In this document: positions 8,055 to 16,119 of the stretch, in pieces
Position numbering within the stretch: position 1 is the stretch's first letter
How the letters are laid out: every line of letters starts with the position of its first letter
Assembly: GCA_963830495.1 (NCBI GenBank)
Contig: CAWHMS010000004.1
Coordinates: 1 to 64,000, forward strand
Direction of reading: 5' to 3'
Source of the DNA: CAWHMS01 sp963830495
GTDB taxonomy: Bacteria > Actinomycetota > Actinomycetes > Propionibacteriales > Nocardioidaceae
Length of the DNA stretch: 64,000 bases
Program-made: the position numbers and the translations under genes
The notes under the pieces: generated by a model
Seen by the model: the letters and a program-made list of their open reading frames with translations, nothing else
Database searches by the model: none
What the model was told of the DNA's origin: nothing

Positions 8055-9005
8055 ACATCGGCATGAGCGGACGAATCCAGCCGTTCAGGCGGGCCTGAAA
8101 CGGTCGCGATCGGCGCGCCGGCCCTCGCCGGCGGTCTTAGTGGTCGCGGTAGCGCAGCACGCGGCGGGAGAACATCTCGCGACTTCGCCCTTTTGGCTGT
8201 ACGTACGGCCGATGTCGCATCACGGCAGCCTCGGCAAAGGGAACGCCGGGGCCGGTTTCAGGAAGCGCTCGGCTCCGAGGGTCGAATGAACCGGCCCGGC
8301 ATCCCACCCTTGCCCGCTGCCGGGACCGTCCAAACCTGAGGCTAGCGTCGACCGGCGCGATTCCCGCGTCTCGGGGTCAAGGGGTTCACGCCGGCCGACT
8401 TCCGAGACGCGGTTTTGCCTACCCACCGCAGTCTCGGATGCACCGGAGTTGCACTCGCGGGTCAGTCGGCTGTCCTCAACCGTTCATGGTCGACCCATCC
8501 CAGGTGCCGCGCCCCAACGGCGATGGTGTAGCGGACGTACCCTTCCCAGCGGCCGTCACGGCGTCGCCACGCCTCGAGCTGGCCGGGGTGCCAGGCTCGT
8601 CGCGGCGCACGTCGACGGGCCGTGGCGGGGTGACGAGGCGCATGAGGCCAAGGGTAGAAGCGTGCCGGGCCGCAGTCGCTTCGCCACCAAGGACGGTGAC
8701 CCGGCACGGTCGAAACATAGACGACAGTCATGGGGATCTGGAACTGGCCGGTGCGGTCGCGGACTCGGGGGAGAGTGGATGCTTCCGCGCCGGCCAGCCC
8801 CCCGTAGGGACCCGAGCCGGTGCGGCGCCCCTGTATGCGGCACCGGTCGGGCCCGTCCCCCTTGGCGGCAGCGAGTCGCCGAAGGGTTGAGCGTCGGCGA
8901 CTCGCGGCCTAGGGCGCACGGATGCCCCTTTTGCGCTCGTGGTCAAACAGCGCCCGCTCCCGACTTCGGACCGCTTCGGGTTAGTCCTGCGGGCTTCAGG
9001 GTCTC
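8055..9005. repeat. Composite hairpin-rich repeat, copy 2
   Basis: The fullest copy of the long repeat. It begins CATCGGCATGAGCGGA (core at 8056-8071) and contains the CCGGTTTC...GAACCGG hairpin absent from copy 1, the CGCGTCTCGG...CCGAGACGCG pair (8367-8411), the frameshifted small gene at 8462-8665, GCGGCACCGG-type stems near 8820-8850, and the GCGAGTCGC...GCGACTCGC stem (8873-8906). The first 190 bases are again repeated at 21131-21320. Nothing else in it looks like a gene. Confidence 0.8.
8462..8665 (-). pseudogene. Repeat-borne 'HLGWV' small protein, frameshifted
   Basis: The C-terminal part (WHPGQLEAWRRRDGRWEGYV and ARHLGWVDHERLRTAD) is in one frame, while the preceding RLVTPPRPVDVRRDE is in another, so one frameshift lies near 8600. 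It is the counterpart of 3116-3298 in copy 1. Confidence 0.5.
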
Positions 9006-9035
9006 GGGGCCTGGCTAAACAGCGGTCATCACGGA

Positions 9036-9290
9036 AGACCGAGGGGGCCGGACCGGTTCTGGGAGTTGCACCGCTCCCGTGATGGAGTGAACCGGTCCGG
9101 CTTCGTCTCCCGTGCCCCTGTCGGGACTGACCAAACCCGTGGCATACGCCAACCGGCGCGCCGCCATCAGGGGTGCGTAGCGGGCCGCGGCGACTCTGCG
9201 ACGCGGGAGGGGTTGCTCCCGCACCTGCACTCTCGGGATGCAGCTGGGGTGCCCGCGTCACCGTCAGGGTAGAACCGGTAGCAAACCCCA
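9036..9290. repeat. Short hairpin repeat, copy 2
   Basis: Contains CCGGACCGGTTC...GAACCGGTCCGG, then CGGCGCGCCG, a CGACGCGGGAGGGG block and the shared end GTCAGGGTAGAACCGGT. It is about 80% similar by eye to 21325-21612. It lies directly upstream of the LamG gene; the 190 bases between 9290 and 9478 hold only that gene's leader. Confidence 0.7.
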
Positions 9291-9478
9291 GCCCTGCCTG
9301 GCCTGGCACCGGCGGCAGTTCACGCGGCAGCACGCAGCGCGGGTCATGCATCACCTCTTTTGGTGAAGGTTCCGGCGATCCCGGATACAAACGTGACCTG
9401 TCGGGTATCTCCAGGCTGTCCATCGGGACCCTCGGGCGGCCACAGCCTAGGTCCCTTGCCTGGAGGGGGTACACGTTC

Positions 9479-10204
9479 ATGCACACTTTTAGGGGTGCCC
9501 TGGCAGCGGGTTGCTCCGTTCTGCTCGTGTCGCTGGCTGCGTCTCAGGCGTTGGCCGACACGATGGCTGCGGACTGGAGGATGGAGGAGCGGTCCGGCTC
9601 GACCATGCACGATTCGTCCGGCCACAATCTCGACGGCATCATCGGGTCCGCGGTCGTCACCGGTGTCCTGACCTCTCAAGGCCATCGCGCCTACCGGTTC
9701 CAAGGCGACAGGGCGGTCGTCAACGACCGACGGCTGGTCCGTGTGCCCGACAACGCACTACTGGAACCCACCAACGGGACATTCGCGGTGACGCTGCGGA
9801 TGAAGACCGGTGCGCACGACCCGAACATCATCCAAAAGGGACAGTCGGAGACCACCGGTGGCTACTGGAAGTTCGTGCTCAACGATGGGTGGCCGCGCTG
9901 CCACTTCCGAGACGGCAACCACAACACGCTCGCGATTGGATTCGTCAACAACACCGACCCCGAAACCAAGGTGGACGACAACAACTGGCACGTCATCCGG
10001 TGCGAACGCACCACCGACGGCGTGCGCGCAACCATCGACCCAGGCACCCCAAGAGCACAAACGAGGTTCCTGCGCGGCAGCATCGGTAGCGTCAACAACA
10101 CCTTCCCGCTGACCATCGGGGGCAAGCGAGACTGCAACGGCACCACGGTCACCTGCGACTACTTCGCCGGCCTCATCGACTGGGTACGCATCAAGAAGGG
10201 CTAG
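9479..10204 (+). CDS. Secreted LamG (concanavalin A-like) domain protein
   Basis: A 241-residue protein with a signal peptide (basic MHTFRG, hydrophobic core, likely cleavage after SQALA). The rest is one LamG/ConA-like jelly-roll domain: WRMEERSGSTMHDSSGHNLD at the start, FAVTLRMKTGAHDPNIIQKG, WHVIRCERTTDGVRATID and the closing GLIDWVRIKKG. Such domains bind carbohydrates or proteins outside the cell. GGAGG lies 13 bases before the ATG at 9479, better than any upstream start in this frame. It is the first of several secreted-protein genes in the region. The ligand is unknown. Confidence 0.8.
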   Translation: MHTFRGALAAGCSVLLVSLAASQALADTMAADWRMEERSGSTMHDSSGHNLDGIIGSAVVTGVLTSQGHRAYRFQGDRAVVNDRRLVRVPDNALLEPTNGTFAVTLRMKTGAHDPNIIQKGQSETTGGYWKFVLNDGWPRCHFRDGNHNTLAIGFVNNTDPETKVDDNNWHVIRCERTTDGVRATIDPGTPRAQTRFLRGSIGSVNNTFPLTIGGKRDCNGTTVTCDYFAGLIDWVRIKKG

Positions 10205-10285
10205 CTCCCCCGGAGACTGCCGGCCTGCCTGGCATGGGCACTAAGCCACGTCGACTCGGCATGACAGCAGCACGAAGGGGGAGCG

Positions 10286-10531
10286 ATGCGGGAGGCGAAC
10301 TTCCTCTGTCCGACCAAGGACGCCGCCAAGACCGCCGTCGCCGCGCTCATACGGGAAGGGTTCCGCGCCTCGCTCCCACGCAAGAACCTCGCCTACGACG
10401 GGACCCGGCTTGCCGTTCTCTTCGACACTGACGAAGACGAGCGAGCGGCCTTCGCAATCATCCTCGCCGTCGCCTCGACCGCAACCCGCTTAGGATCGCA
10501 GCTCGGCGACGTTGGCGGCTTCGATGACTGA
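10286..10531 (+). CDS. Small hypothetical protein (81 aa)
   Basis: Begins MREANFLCPTKDAAKTAVAA, continues IREGFRASLPRKNL and ends with a short helix and acidic tail. The alternating helix/strand pattern suggests a small alpha+beta domain in which one segment precedes a second (LAVLFDTDEDERAAFAIILA). The purine-rich GGGGGAGCG directly before the ATG at 10286 is a strong ribosome binding site, which is the main reason to accept it. I recognise no family. It stands alone between two secreted-protein genes. Confidence 0.6.
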   Translation: MREANFLCPTKDAAKTAVAALIREGFRASLPRKNLAYDGTRLAVLFDTDEDERAAFAIILAVASTATRLGSQLGDVGGFDD

Positions 10532-10880
10532 GATCTTCACCCGCTGCCGCCCTGTCCCCCCGATCGGTGGGGATTGATTCTTTGGCGCGAACCTGTGGTG
10601 CGGAGCCGCCGTGCCGAGCACAGACCCGCCCGCCCCTGATGGGCGTTCTTGCACGGCAGGCCGTTGGTGCGATGCGCCGAGCACTGTGGCCCGGTACGGA
10701 CACGCGGCGTGAGAATCGGGCATCTCAAAGCTGGTCTCGTTACTTGAGACACATGCCATCCCGGCATTCTCGGACATACGTGTTCGCGCGGCCGAGTGAC
10801 GGTCGGCGGCTGTGCTAGCGTCCGCGCCTTTGGGGGAGCCCGAGTACGCACCGTCCGCACCCATAGAGAGTTCCCATGTC
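10532..10880. other. Intergenic region
   Basis: About 350 bases. I see no gene; the last part must carry the promoter of the glycosidase-like gene that starts at 10881. Confidence 0.4.
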
Positions 10881-11837
10881 ATGCCATTCCTTGGCCCTCG
10901 TCATCATGCCCGCCGCCGTCTGCTGCCCACCTCGCTCCTTGCAGGCGGCCTGATCCTCGGGCTGGCGTCCGTGCCCAGCCAGGCCATGCCCGACCCCGAC
11001 TCCGGTGCAGCGACTTCACTCGCTGTCGCAGGCTCATCCACCGCCATCGGAGGCACCGTCTACCGCAACAGCGGCGAGTCGGCCCGCGAGGCCTACAACC
11101 GGGTGAGCAACACCTACGGCGGCCAGCTTGGCGCCGTGCGCGTCTTCTTCCCGAACCTGCCCGCGTCCTGGAGCAAGCTCGAGAGCAGCTACGGGGCGAC
11201 CCCGCTCGTGGTGTCGTTCAAGGGGAACCCCGCTGACATCATCGCCGGACGCCACGACGCGTTCTTCCGCAGCTGGTTCGCCGATGCGCCGACCAACCGC
11301 GTGACGCGGTGGAGCTACTGGCATGAGCCCGAGGACGACATGGCCGGCGCCAGCACCGCTGCGACGAACTACAAGCGCGCCTGGCAGCACCTCGCCAGGC
11401 TGGCCGACAGTGTCGGCAACAGCAGGCTGCAGGCGACCCTGATCCTGATGTGTTGGACGCTCGAGTCCAACTCTGGCCGCGTGTGGACCAACTACTATCC
11501 CGGCGCGACCACGATCGACGGGTTCGGCTTCGACTGCTACAACGGTGGTCACCGGAACAACAACTACAGGTCCGCCGCGAGCCTCCTCCAGCATGCGGCT
11601 GACCTCTCCCGCAGCACCGGTAAGCCCTGGGGCATCGCCGAGCTCGGCAGCGTCGTCATCCAGGGTGACAACGGCAGCGGTCGCGCCCAGTGGCTCAAGG
11701 ATGCGGTGACGTATGCGCGCAACAACGGCGCGTCCTTCGTCACCTACTTCGACAGCAAGGTCAACGTTGACTACCGGCTGCACGACACTCCGTCAAAGAC
11801 CATGTGGCGGAGCCTGGTCACGAGCCAGTTCAGCTGA
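10881..11837 (+). CDS. Secreted glycoside hydrolase-like protein
   Basis: A 318-residue exported protein. An Arg-rich start and a hydrophobic stretch (SLLAGGLILGLASVPSQA) form the signal peptide. The mature part looks like a TIM-barrel glycosidase of the GH26-like kind: RVTRWSYWHEPEDDM has a candidate acid/base glutamate after strand 4, FGFDCYNGG follows, and WGIAELGSVV has a candidate nucleophile glutamate near strand 7. The substrate could be mannan or another beta-glucan, but this is not shown. The in-frame ATG at 10881 puts the signal peptide at the N terminus; 10812 is an alternative start without one. Confidence 0.7.
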   Translation: MPFLGPRHHARRRLLPTSLLAGGLILGLASVPSQAMPDPDSGAATSLAVAGSSTAIGGTVYRNSGESAREAYNRVSNTYGGQLGAVRVFFPNLPASWSKLESSYGATPLVVSFKGNPADIIAGRHDAFFRSWFADAPTNRVTRWSYWHEPEDDMAGASTAATNYKRAWQHLARLADSVGNSRLQATLILMCWTLESNSGRVWTNYYPGATTIDGFGFDCYNGGHRNNNYRSAASLLQHAADLSRSTGKPWGIAELGSVVIQGDNGSGRAQWLKDAVTYARNNGASFVTYFDSKVNVDYRLHDTPSKTMWRSLVTSQFS

Positions 11838-12201
11838 CGCCGCCCTCTTCGGATCTCGCGCCACTCCTGGCCGCCTTTCTCCGTCGCGCCCCTCGGCGGG
11901 TCGATGTCGCCGGGGGTAGACGATGGGGCTGCCGGTCTGGCGTCGGCCGGGTGGGAGGACCTCACCCGGAATTGTGCGGGCGTCTGGCCTTATCCGGCCC
12001 CGTTCCGACAGAGATGGCACGCATCCAATTGATCGACACGGCAGCCCGACCATGACCCGTGCACGAGACACCATCACCGCCGACGTCACCTGCAGCTCGG
12101 CCACGGCCATCGACGACCACCCGCTGGTCGGGCTGCGGTCGCTTGCAGACTGTGGACACGAAGCTGTCCTGAACGGCATCGACCATCTGGTCGAGGCCGC
12201 T
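11838..12201. other. Intergenic region with no supported gene
   Basis: Several open frames run through this stretch on both strands, but none has a recognisable product or a good ribosome binding site. Confidence 0.35.
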
Positions 12202-12607
12202 TCACCGTCGTCGTCCCATCGAAGGATGACCGCGGATACTCACGCTCGTGCGCCCGCCCGGCGGAGGCTTGCGGGTCCCTCGCAGCCTATGACGGGGCAA
12301 GGTGCCACGGTCGAAGCTCAGCGCCTGGTCGTACGCCTGATTGTAGGCGCGTTGCCATCGCTTCGACGCGTGCAGCGACCCAGCGCTCGATCGTCTCCAA
12401 TTGCGCACTCCAGCGCTCCTCGTGGTCGCGAGTCCCGCGGGCACATCGCTCACGAACGCCTGAGTGTCGGCCTCGGACACCGCGCGCCGACCGGCATACG
12501 CCTCGCCCACCAGCACGCCGAGTCAGCTCCGACTCGACTGCAGACGGCGTCTGTTTGGCCAGCTTTGCGATGTCGGCAATGGCGACACTGTTCCTGATCT
12601 GCGTCAT
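12202..12607 (-). pseudogene. Degenerate hypothetical protein
   Basis: A strong ribosome binding site (GGAGG, 7 bases before the ATG at 12607) starts a plausible protein, MTQIRNSVAIADIAKLAKQT followed by PSAVESEL. The sequence that reads like its continuation (LVGEAYAGRRAVSEADTQAF) is in another frame, and a later helical piece (RWSAQLETIERWVAARVEAM) is back in the first. At least two frameshifts are therefore likely and the 3' end is uncertain. The family is unknown. Confidence 0.4.
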
Positions 12608-12669
12608 TTCTGCACCTCCGAGGGTTGGCGCATCGCCCTCAGCCGGTAACGACCGTCCCCTGGACAAGA

Positions 12670-12900
12670 GTGGGACTCCGCGAGCTCCAGCGCATCGAAG
12701 TGCTTGCGGCCCAGCAGAGTGGCGGTCGGCCCTACGTGATAACCGTGGCTCCTACCAACGCGGCCGACGCGGAGGGTAGCGCGAAGACCTCGATCGAGTA
12801 CACGCCGCTGCAGGCGCGAGAGGTGGCGCACCGCCTCCTCGAGGCTGCCGACCTCGCCGAACTGGCCGGCAGCAGTGTCTGGCAGCGATTCCTCCACGTT
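12670..12900 (+). pseudogene. 'SIEYTP' small protein paralogue lacking a proper 3' end
   Basis: VGLRELQRIEVLAAQQSGGR, PYVITVAPT, KTSIEYTPLQAREVAHRLLE and AADLAELAG match block for block the amber-interrupted copy at 5713-5949 (minus strand). Here the blocks are uninterrupted, but no stop follows where the family should end; the frame runs on for hundreds of bases, antisense to the gene at 13285-13473. The start is uncertain (GTG 12670 or TTG 12625). It looks like a second, differently damaged copy. Confidence 0.45.
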
Positions 12901-13284
12901 CCGCGGGGCAGCGTGGCGCCTCGGCTGGCAACTCGGCTCGCGTCGCCGCTGAACTGCGCGCGTCGGCCGGTCGGGACCCGCGTCAGGGGTTTGCACGGGA
13001 CGCCGACCGGCCCTGCCCGGGCAAAGCTGTCGTGCCACCTCCCGGGCAGACTGCAGCCTAGGAAAGCGGTTGGCTGCTGTCCTGGGAATGGCCCGATCGA
13101 TACTCCGCGAGACACTGAAAGCGGGTGTACACGACTTGTGTACCATCCCGGGACGCGCACTTTGGAAAAGCGATCCGTTACGTGGTGGATAGCGGCCCCA
13201 CGCCCCAACCCGACGATCGGGAACAGATCCACGCCGCCGAACCTACTTAACCTGAGGCACAGCAACGCGGGGCTTGCCGCACCG
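12901..13284. other. Intergenic region with hairpins and a near-palindrome
   Basis: There is no gene. It holds GGCCGGTCGG...CCGACCGGCC (12965-13012), which could end transcription of the gene before it, and the operator-like palindrome at 13126-13142. Confidence 0.4.
13126..13142. promoter_or_regulatory. Operator-like inverted repeat
   Basis: GTACAC and GTGTAC with a 5-base spacer (GACTT). The symmetry and size suit a dimeric helix-turn-helix regulator. No adjacent start codon decides which gene it would control. Confidence 0.3.
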
Positions 13285-13473
13285 CTACTTGTCGGACTCC
13301 TCGGCCTTGGAGTCGTCGTCGCGCTTGTCGTCGTCGTGGTCCTTAGGCCCCAGCCCGGTGCCCTCGTAGTTCTGCTCGTCTAGTTCTGCTCGTCGTGCTT
13401 GTCGGTCGTCCTGGTGGTCGCCCGGGCCCATGCCCGTGCCCTCGTACCCTTGCTCCCTGGGCTTCTTTGTCAT
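13285..13473 (-). CDS. Small hydrophilic protein with internal duplication
   Basis: A 62-residue, very hydrophilic and acidic protein with two near copies of one motif: YEGTGMGPGDHQDD and YEGTGLGPKDHDDD, separated by a charged linker (RQARRAELDEQN). It ends KAEESDK. The ATG at 13473 follows AGGAG at a 4-base spacing, so it is very probably translated. Low complexity suggests disorder, as in small stress or hydrophilin-like proteins. It lies next to a stress-type membrane channel and PRC-barrel genes on the same strand. The function is unknown. Confidence 0.7.
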   Translation of the reverse strand: MTKKPREQGYEGTGMGPGDHQDDRQARRAELDEQNYEGTGLGPKDHDDDKRDDDSKAEESDK

Positions 13474-13503
13474 GTGACTCCTGTCTTGTGGGAGTGATGG
13501 AAT

Positions 13504-13545
13504 TTGGCGGCTAGCCCGGAGCAGTCTTTTCCGGAGTAGCCGCCA
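13504..13545. terminator. Hairpin terminator
   Basis: Perfect 10-base arms TTGGCGGCTA and TAGCCGCCAA with an inner CCGGA pair, between the CmpX-like gene's stop and the small hydrophilic gene's start. It suits the end of the minus-strand transcript from 14402. Confidence 0.6.
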
Positions 13546-13598
13546 AGCCTCACCCGGCCACGGGTTGGCGCGTAACCTCTCGTGGACCTGCCAGAGTG

Positions 13599-14402
13599 CT
13601 ACTGGCGAATGCGCGCGCCCGCGGGGATGGCTCCGTCACTGGACTGCGCCTCGGTGTGCGCACTGGAGGCTTGCTCCTGGGCACGGTCTCGCCCAGCGGC
13701 CATGTCCTGCTTGATCTGCTCCTTGTTGCGCTGAGCCGAGTCGTAGGCGTCCTCCAGCATCCGCTGCGCCACGGGTCGGCCGCCCAGCCCGAACGCCAGC
13801 GCCAGTCCGAGGGCCAGGGCGCCCATGGTGGCTGCGAACGAGATGGCGACGATCTGCTCGGCGATCTTTAGCTGGTCGAGAATCATGAACATCGCGATGA
13901 CCATGACGATCGCGGGAATCGCGGTCGCAGCCACCTTGCCCGTGGACGTGTCACCCATGAGCTTGGCGATTCCAGCACCAGCGGCTCCGGCAATCGCGGC
14001 GGCGACCACGAAGATGATGATGGCCACGATGATGTTGGGCAGATAGGCGAGGACCTGGTTCATGAAGGTCGTCAGCGCCGGGATCTTCAAGGCACCGATG
14101 GCCGAGAACAGGAAGAACGCGAAGACGAGGTAGAAGACCAGCCGGCCGATGCCGTTCGAGGGGCTCGCACCGGGCATGACCTTCTCGACGTAGTTGGACG
14201 CGTCGGATTCTTGCAGCTTCTGGTCCAATCCGAGCTTCTGTAGACCCTTGGTCACGACTGTCTTGATGACCTTGGCCAGGATGAAGCCGATGATCAGGAT
14301 GACGAGGAAGCCCAGAATGTTGGGAAGGAAGGCGAAGAAGCTATCGAGCGCTTGCTGGACGCTGTCTCCGATGCTGACTGCTGATGGGTACTGCTCAATC
14401 AT
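13599..14402 (-). CDS. CmpX-like/mechanosensitive-channel-like membrane protein
   Basis: A 267-residue integral membrane protein. About four to five hydrophobic segments are visible: LPNILGFLVILIIGFILAKV, GRLVFYLVFAFFLFSAIGAL, VLAYLPNIIVAIIIFVVAAA with the following small-residue run, VAATAIPAIVMVIAMFMIL, and the glycine/alanine-rich MGALALGLALAFGLGG. The pattern, with TM helix repeats around a KGLQKLGLDQ linker, matches the CmpX/conserved TM-helix proteins related to small mechanosensitive channels. The C-terminal 50 residues are soluble and charged. The ATG is at 14402. It probably responds to membrane tension or envelope stress, consistent with the neighbouring PRC-barrel, ECF sigma and Asp23 genes. 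Confidence 0.85.
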   Translation of the reverse strand: MIEQYPSAVSIGDSVQQALDSFFAFLPNILGFLVILIIGFILAKVIKTVVTKGLQKLGLDQKLQESDASNYVEKVMPGASPSNGIGRLVFYLVFAFFLFSAIGALKIPALTTFMNQVLAYLPNIIVAIIIFVVAAAIAGAAGAGIAKLMGDTSTGKVAATAIPAIVMVIAMFMILDQLKIAEQIVAISFAATMGALALGLALAFGLGGRPVAQRMLEDAYDSAQRNKEQIKQDMAAGRDRAQEQASSAHTEAQSSDGAIPAGARIRQ

Positions 14403-14506
14403 TGTCTACTCCGTTTGTCGATGTGCTGGTGCGGCGTCAACTGCGTTGAGGTACGCGATCAGGTTCTGAAGGGTCCAGGCCCCGATCGCAACCGGACTGG
14501 TTTGAG

Positions 14507-14547
14507 GACGTCACACGCCGGGGCGCTAGCTCCCGGCGTATGACGTC
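14507..14547. terminator. Hairpin terminator
   Basis: GACGTCA...ACGCCGGG pairs with CCCGGCGT...GACGTC around GCGCTAGCT. It sits 6 bases past the stop of the PRC-barrel gene (minus strand). Confidence 0.6.
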
Positions 14548-14552
14548 GGCTA

Positions 14553-15332
14553 CTAGCGGTCCGAGCTGGGCTTGGTGCCCTCGGTCTCGATCCGCTCCTG
14601 ACGGACCTCCTCGGTGACCTTCTCTTCAGCGGTCACGGTCTTGGCGTCCATCCGCACTCGCTCGACGGGCACGGTCTCCTTGGCAACGACCGGACGCTCC
14701 TCGTGCAGGATCACCTCGTGCTCCTCGTCGGTGATGTTGCTTCCAGACACCGCCTCGCCGCGGTTCTCGTCGGTGATCGGCTCACGCTCGACCCGCACTT
14801 CCTCGTGGCTTACCGGGACTGTCTTCGTGACGTTCTCGGTGACGACGTACTTGCGCAACCGTGCGCGGCCGCTCTCGCGTCGTTCGGTTCCTACTCGCAA
14901 CTGCTCCTCGGAGCGAGTCATGGCGTCGTCTGTGTTCGAGCCAGAAGTGTCGTGGCTCACGCTGTCGGCGCTGTCCGACGTCTCCGGAAGGCCGGTGTCG
15001 GAGCGGTTCTCGGTGTAGGTGTAGCCGTAATAGGAGTACAGCTCGGCCTCTTGCCGTTGGCTCAGTGCGCCGTCGACGTCTACTCGGGGTGCATCCTTGA
15101 CCTTGTTCTTGTCATGCGGCACATGGACCTCGCTGCCGCGAGCGTCGGCCTGCGCCAGGGGGACGAACGACTCGGCATTCCCGAAGAGTCCGGTCTTGAC
15201 GGTGGCCCACTCGGGTTGCCCGGTCTGGTCGTCGAGATAGATCTGTCCGACCTTCCCGATCTTCTCGTTGTCCTGGCCCACGACGACGGCACGGCCGTCA
15301 AGGAGGCCCTGAGCCTGGTCGGTGTTGATCAT
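14553..15332 (-). CDS. PRC-barrel and DUF2382 (YsnF/AvaK-type) stress protein
   Basis: A 259-residue protein. The N-terminal third is a PRC-barrel (AVVVGQDNEKIGKVGQIYLD, WATVKTGLFGNAESFVPLAQ), a small beta domain. A linker rich in Ser, Asp and Glu follows. The C-terminal 110 residues are a DUF2382 domain: EEQLRVGTERRESGRARLRK, TVPVSHEEVRVEREPITDEN, VILHEERPVVAKETVPVERV. Such proteins are common, often next to general-stress genes, and their biochemical role is unknown. The start at 15332 (MINTDQAQGLLDG) fits the usual PRC-barrel N terminus; a longer frame upstream lacks support. Confidence 0.85.
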   Translation of the reverse strand: MINTDQAQGLLDGRAVVVGQDNEKIGKVGQIYLDDQTGQPEWATVKTGLFGNAESFVPLAQADARGSEVHVPHDKNKVKDAPRVDVDGALSQRQEAELYSYYGYTYTENRSDTGLPETSDSADSVSHDTSGSNTDDAMTRSEEQLRVGTERRESGRARLRKYVVTENVTKTVPVSHEEVRVEREPITDENRGEAVSGSNITDEEHEVILHEERPVVAKETVPVERVRMDAKTVTAEEKVTEEVRQERIETEGTKPSSDR

Positions 15333-15627
15333 GATTGCCCTTCGACTGCGTCGGGTTCTATCCTCCGCCGGCGTCTGGGGCGTCAGATCTGTCTGAAGTT
15401 GGACACGCACCAAGCCATATCGTCACGCGGCATCGAGCTCTTCTTGCGGAGCAAGGCCGCTCATGGTGCTGTGCCCCCGCCGACCTGAGTCAAGACGGCC
15501 TGCGTGAGTGCCTTACCCACGGCTCTGCTCGCTATGCGTGGCAATCAAGCGCATATGTGCCTGGGCCGGCTGACCATTCCTAGGACAGCCGACATGGTCC
15601 TGTCGTTGAAGCGGGATGCGAGGTTTG

Positions 15628-16119
15628 TCACTGCAGCTTGGGGTCGCCTTTCGTGACGTCCTCGATGTGCACATGCATTGCCTTCACTGTGACCTCGGGG
15701 GGAGGTGCGCCGAGGATCTCTTCGAGACGAGCACGAGCGATGGCCCGAATCTGATCAGCCAAGGGGATAAGGGGGGTGGGAATTTGTGCGGTCAGCACGA
15801 TGGTGATACCGGTGTAGACGTTGCCATCGGCGTGGATCTGGATGCCGGTCACCTCACAGTAGGGGACCGAATCCAGCGCCCGTTGCAGCGAGGTCATCAG
15901 CACTTGCTCGCTTACGTGAAAGCGTCCCGAAGCAGACGTGGCAAGAATGGGATGGGACGGCCGTTGTCGCCGGAGCACGTTCTTCAGCATCTGGTCGGCG
16001 ATCTCGACCCACCGCTCCTCGGTGTAGTCGCGAAGCTCTGCCGCAGCGCTTTGCAGGCGCGCCATGTCGGCCTCAGTCGGCGTTCCCTGAGGCGCTTTGT
16101 CTCGTGGGGTCATCGCCAT
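15628..16119 (-). CDS. Asp23-cluster-associated hypothetical protein
   Basis: A 163-residue soluble protein. A helical N terminus (LQSAAAELRDYTEERWVEIA) leads into an alpha+beta part with SGRFHVSEQVLMTSLQRALD and ITIVLTAQIPTPLIPLADQI, reminiscent of the Asp23/Gls24 fold but without its clear signature. Its start overlaps the last 10 bases of the ECF sigma gene, so the two are translationally coupled. Given the divergent Asp23 operon, I infer a role in the same envelope-stress system. The family name is not certain. Confidence 0.65.
   Translation of the reverse strand: MAMTPRDKAPQGTPTEADMARLQSAAAELRDYTEERWVEIADQMLKNVLRRQRPSHPILATSASGRFHVSEQVLMTSLQRALDSVPYCEVTGIQIHADGNVYTGITIVLTAQIPTPLIPLADQIRAIARARLEEILGAPPPEVTVKAMHVHIEDVTKGDPKLQ

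Noticed and set aside
8728..9486. 252-codon minus-strand frame through the repeats upstream of the LamG gene
   Set aside because: It spans two different repeat families, has no ribosome binding site or domain, and is not conserved in frame between repeat copies.
12625..13383. 252-codon gene continuing past the SIEYTP domain
   Set aside because: The extension crosses hairpins and lies antisense to a small gene with a good ribosome binding site; it looks like read-through of a lost stop.
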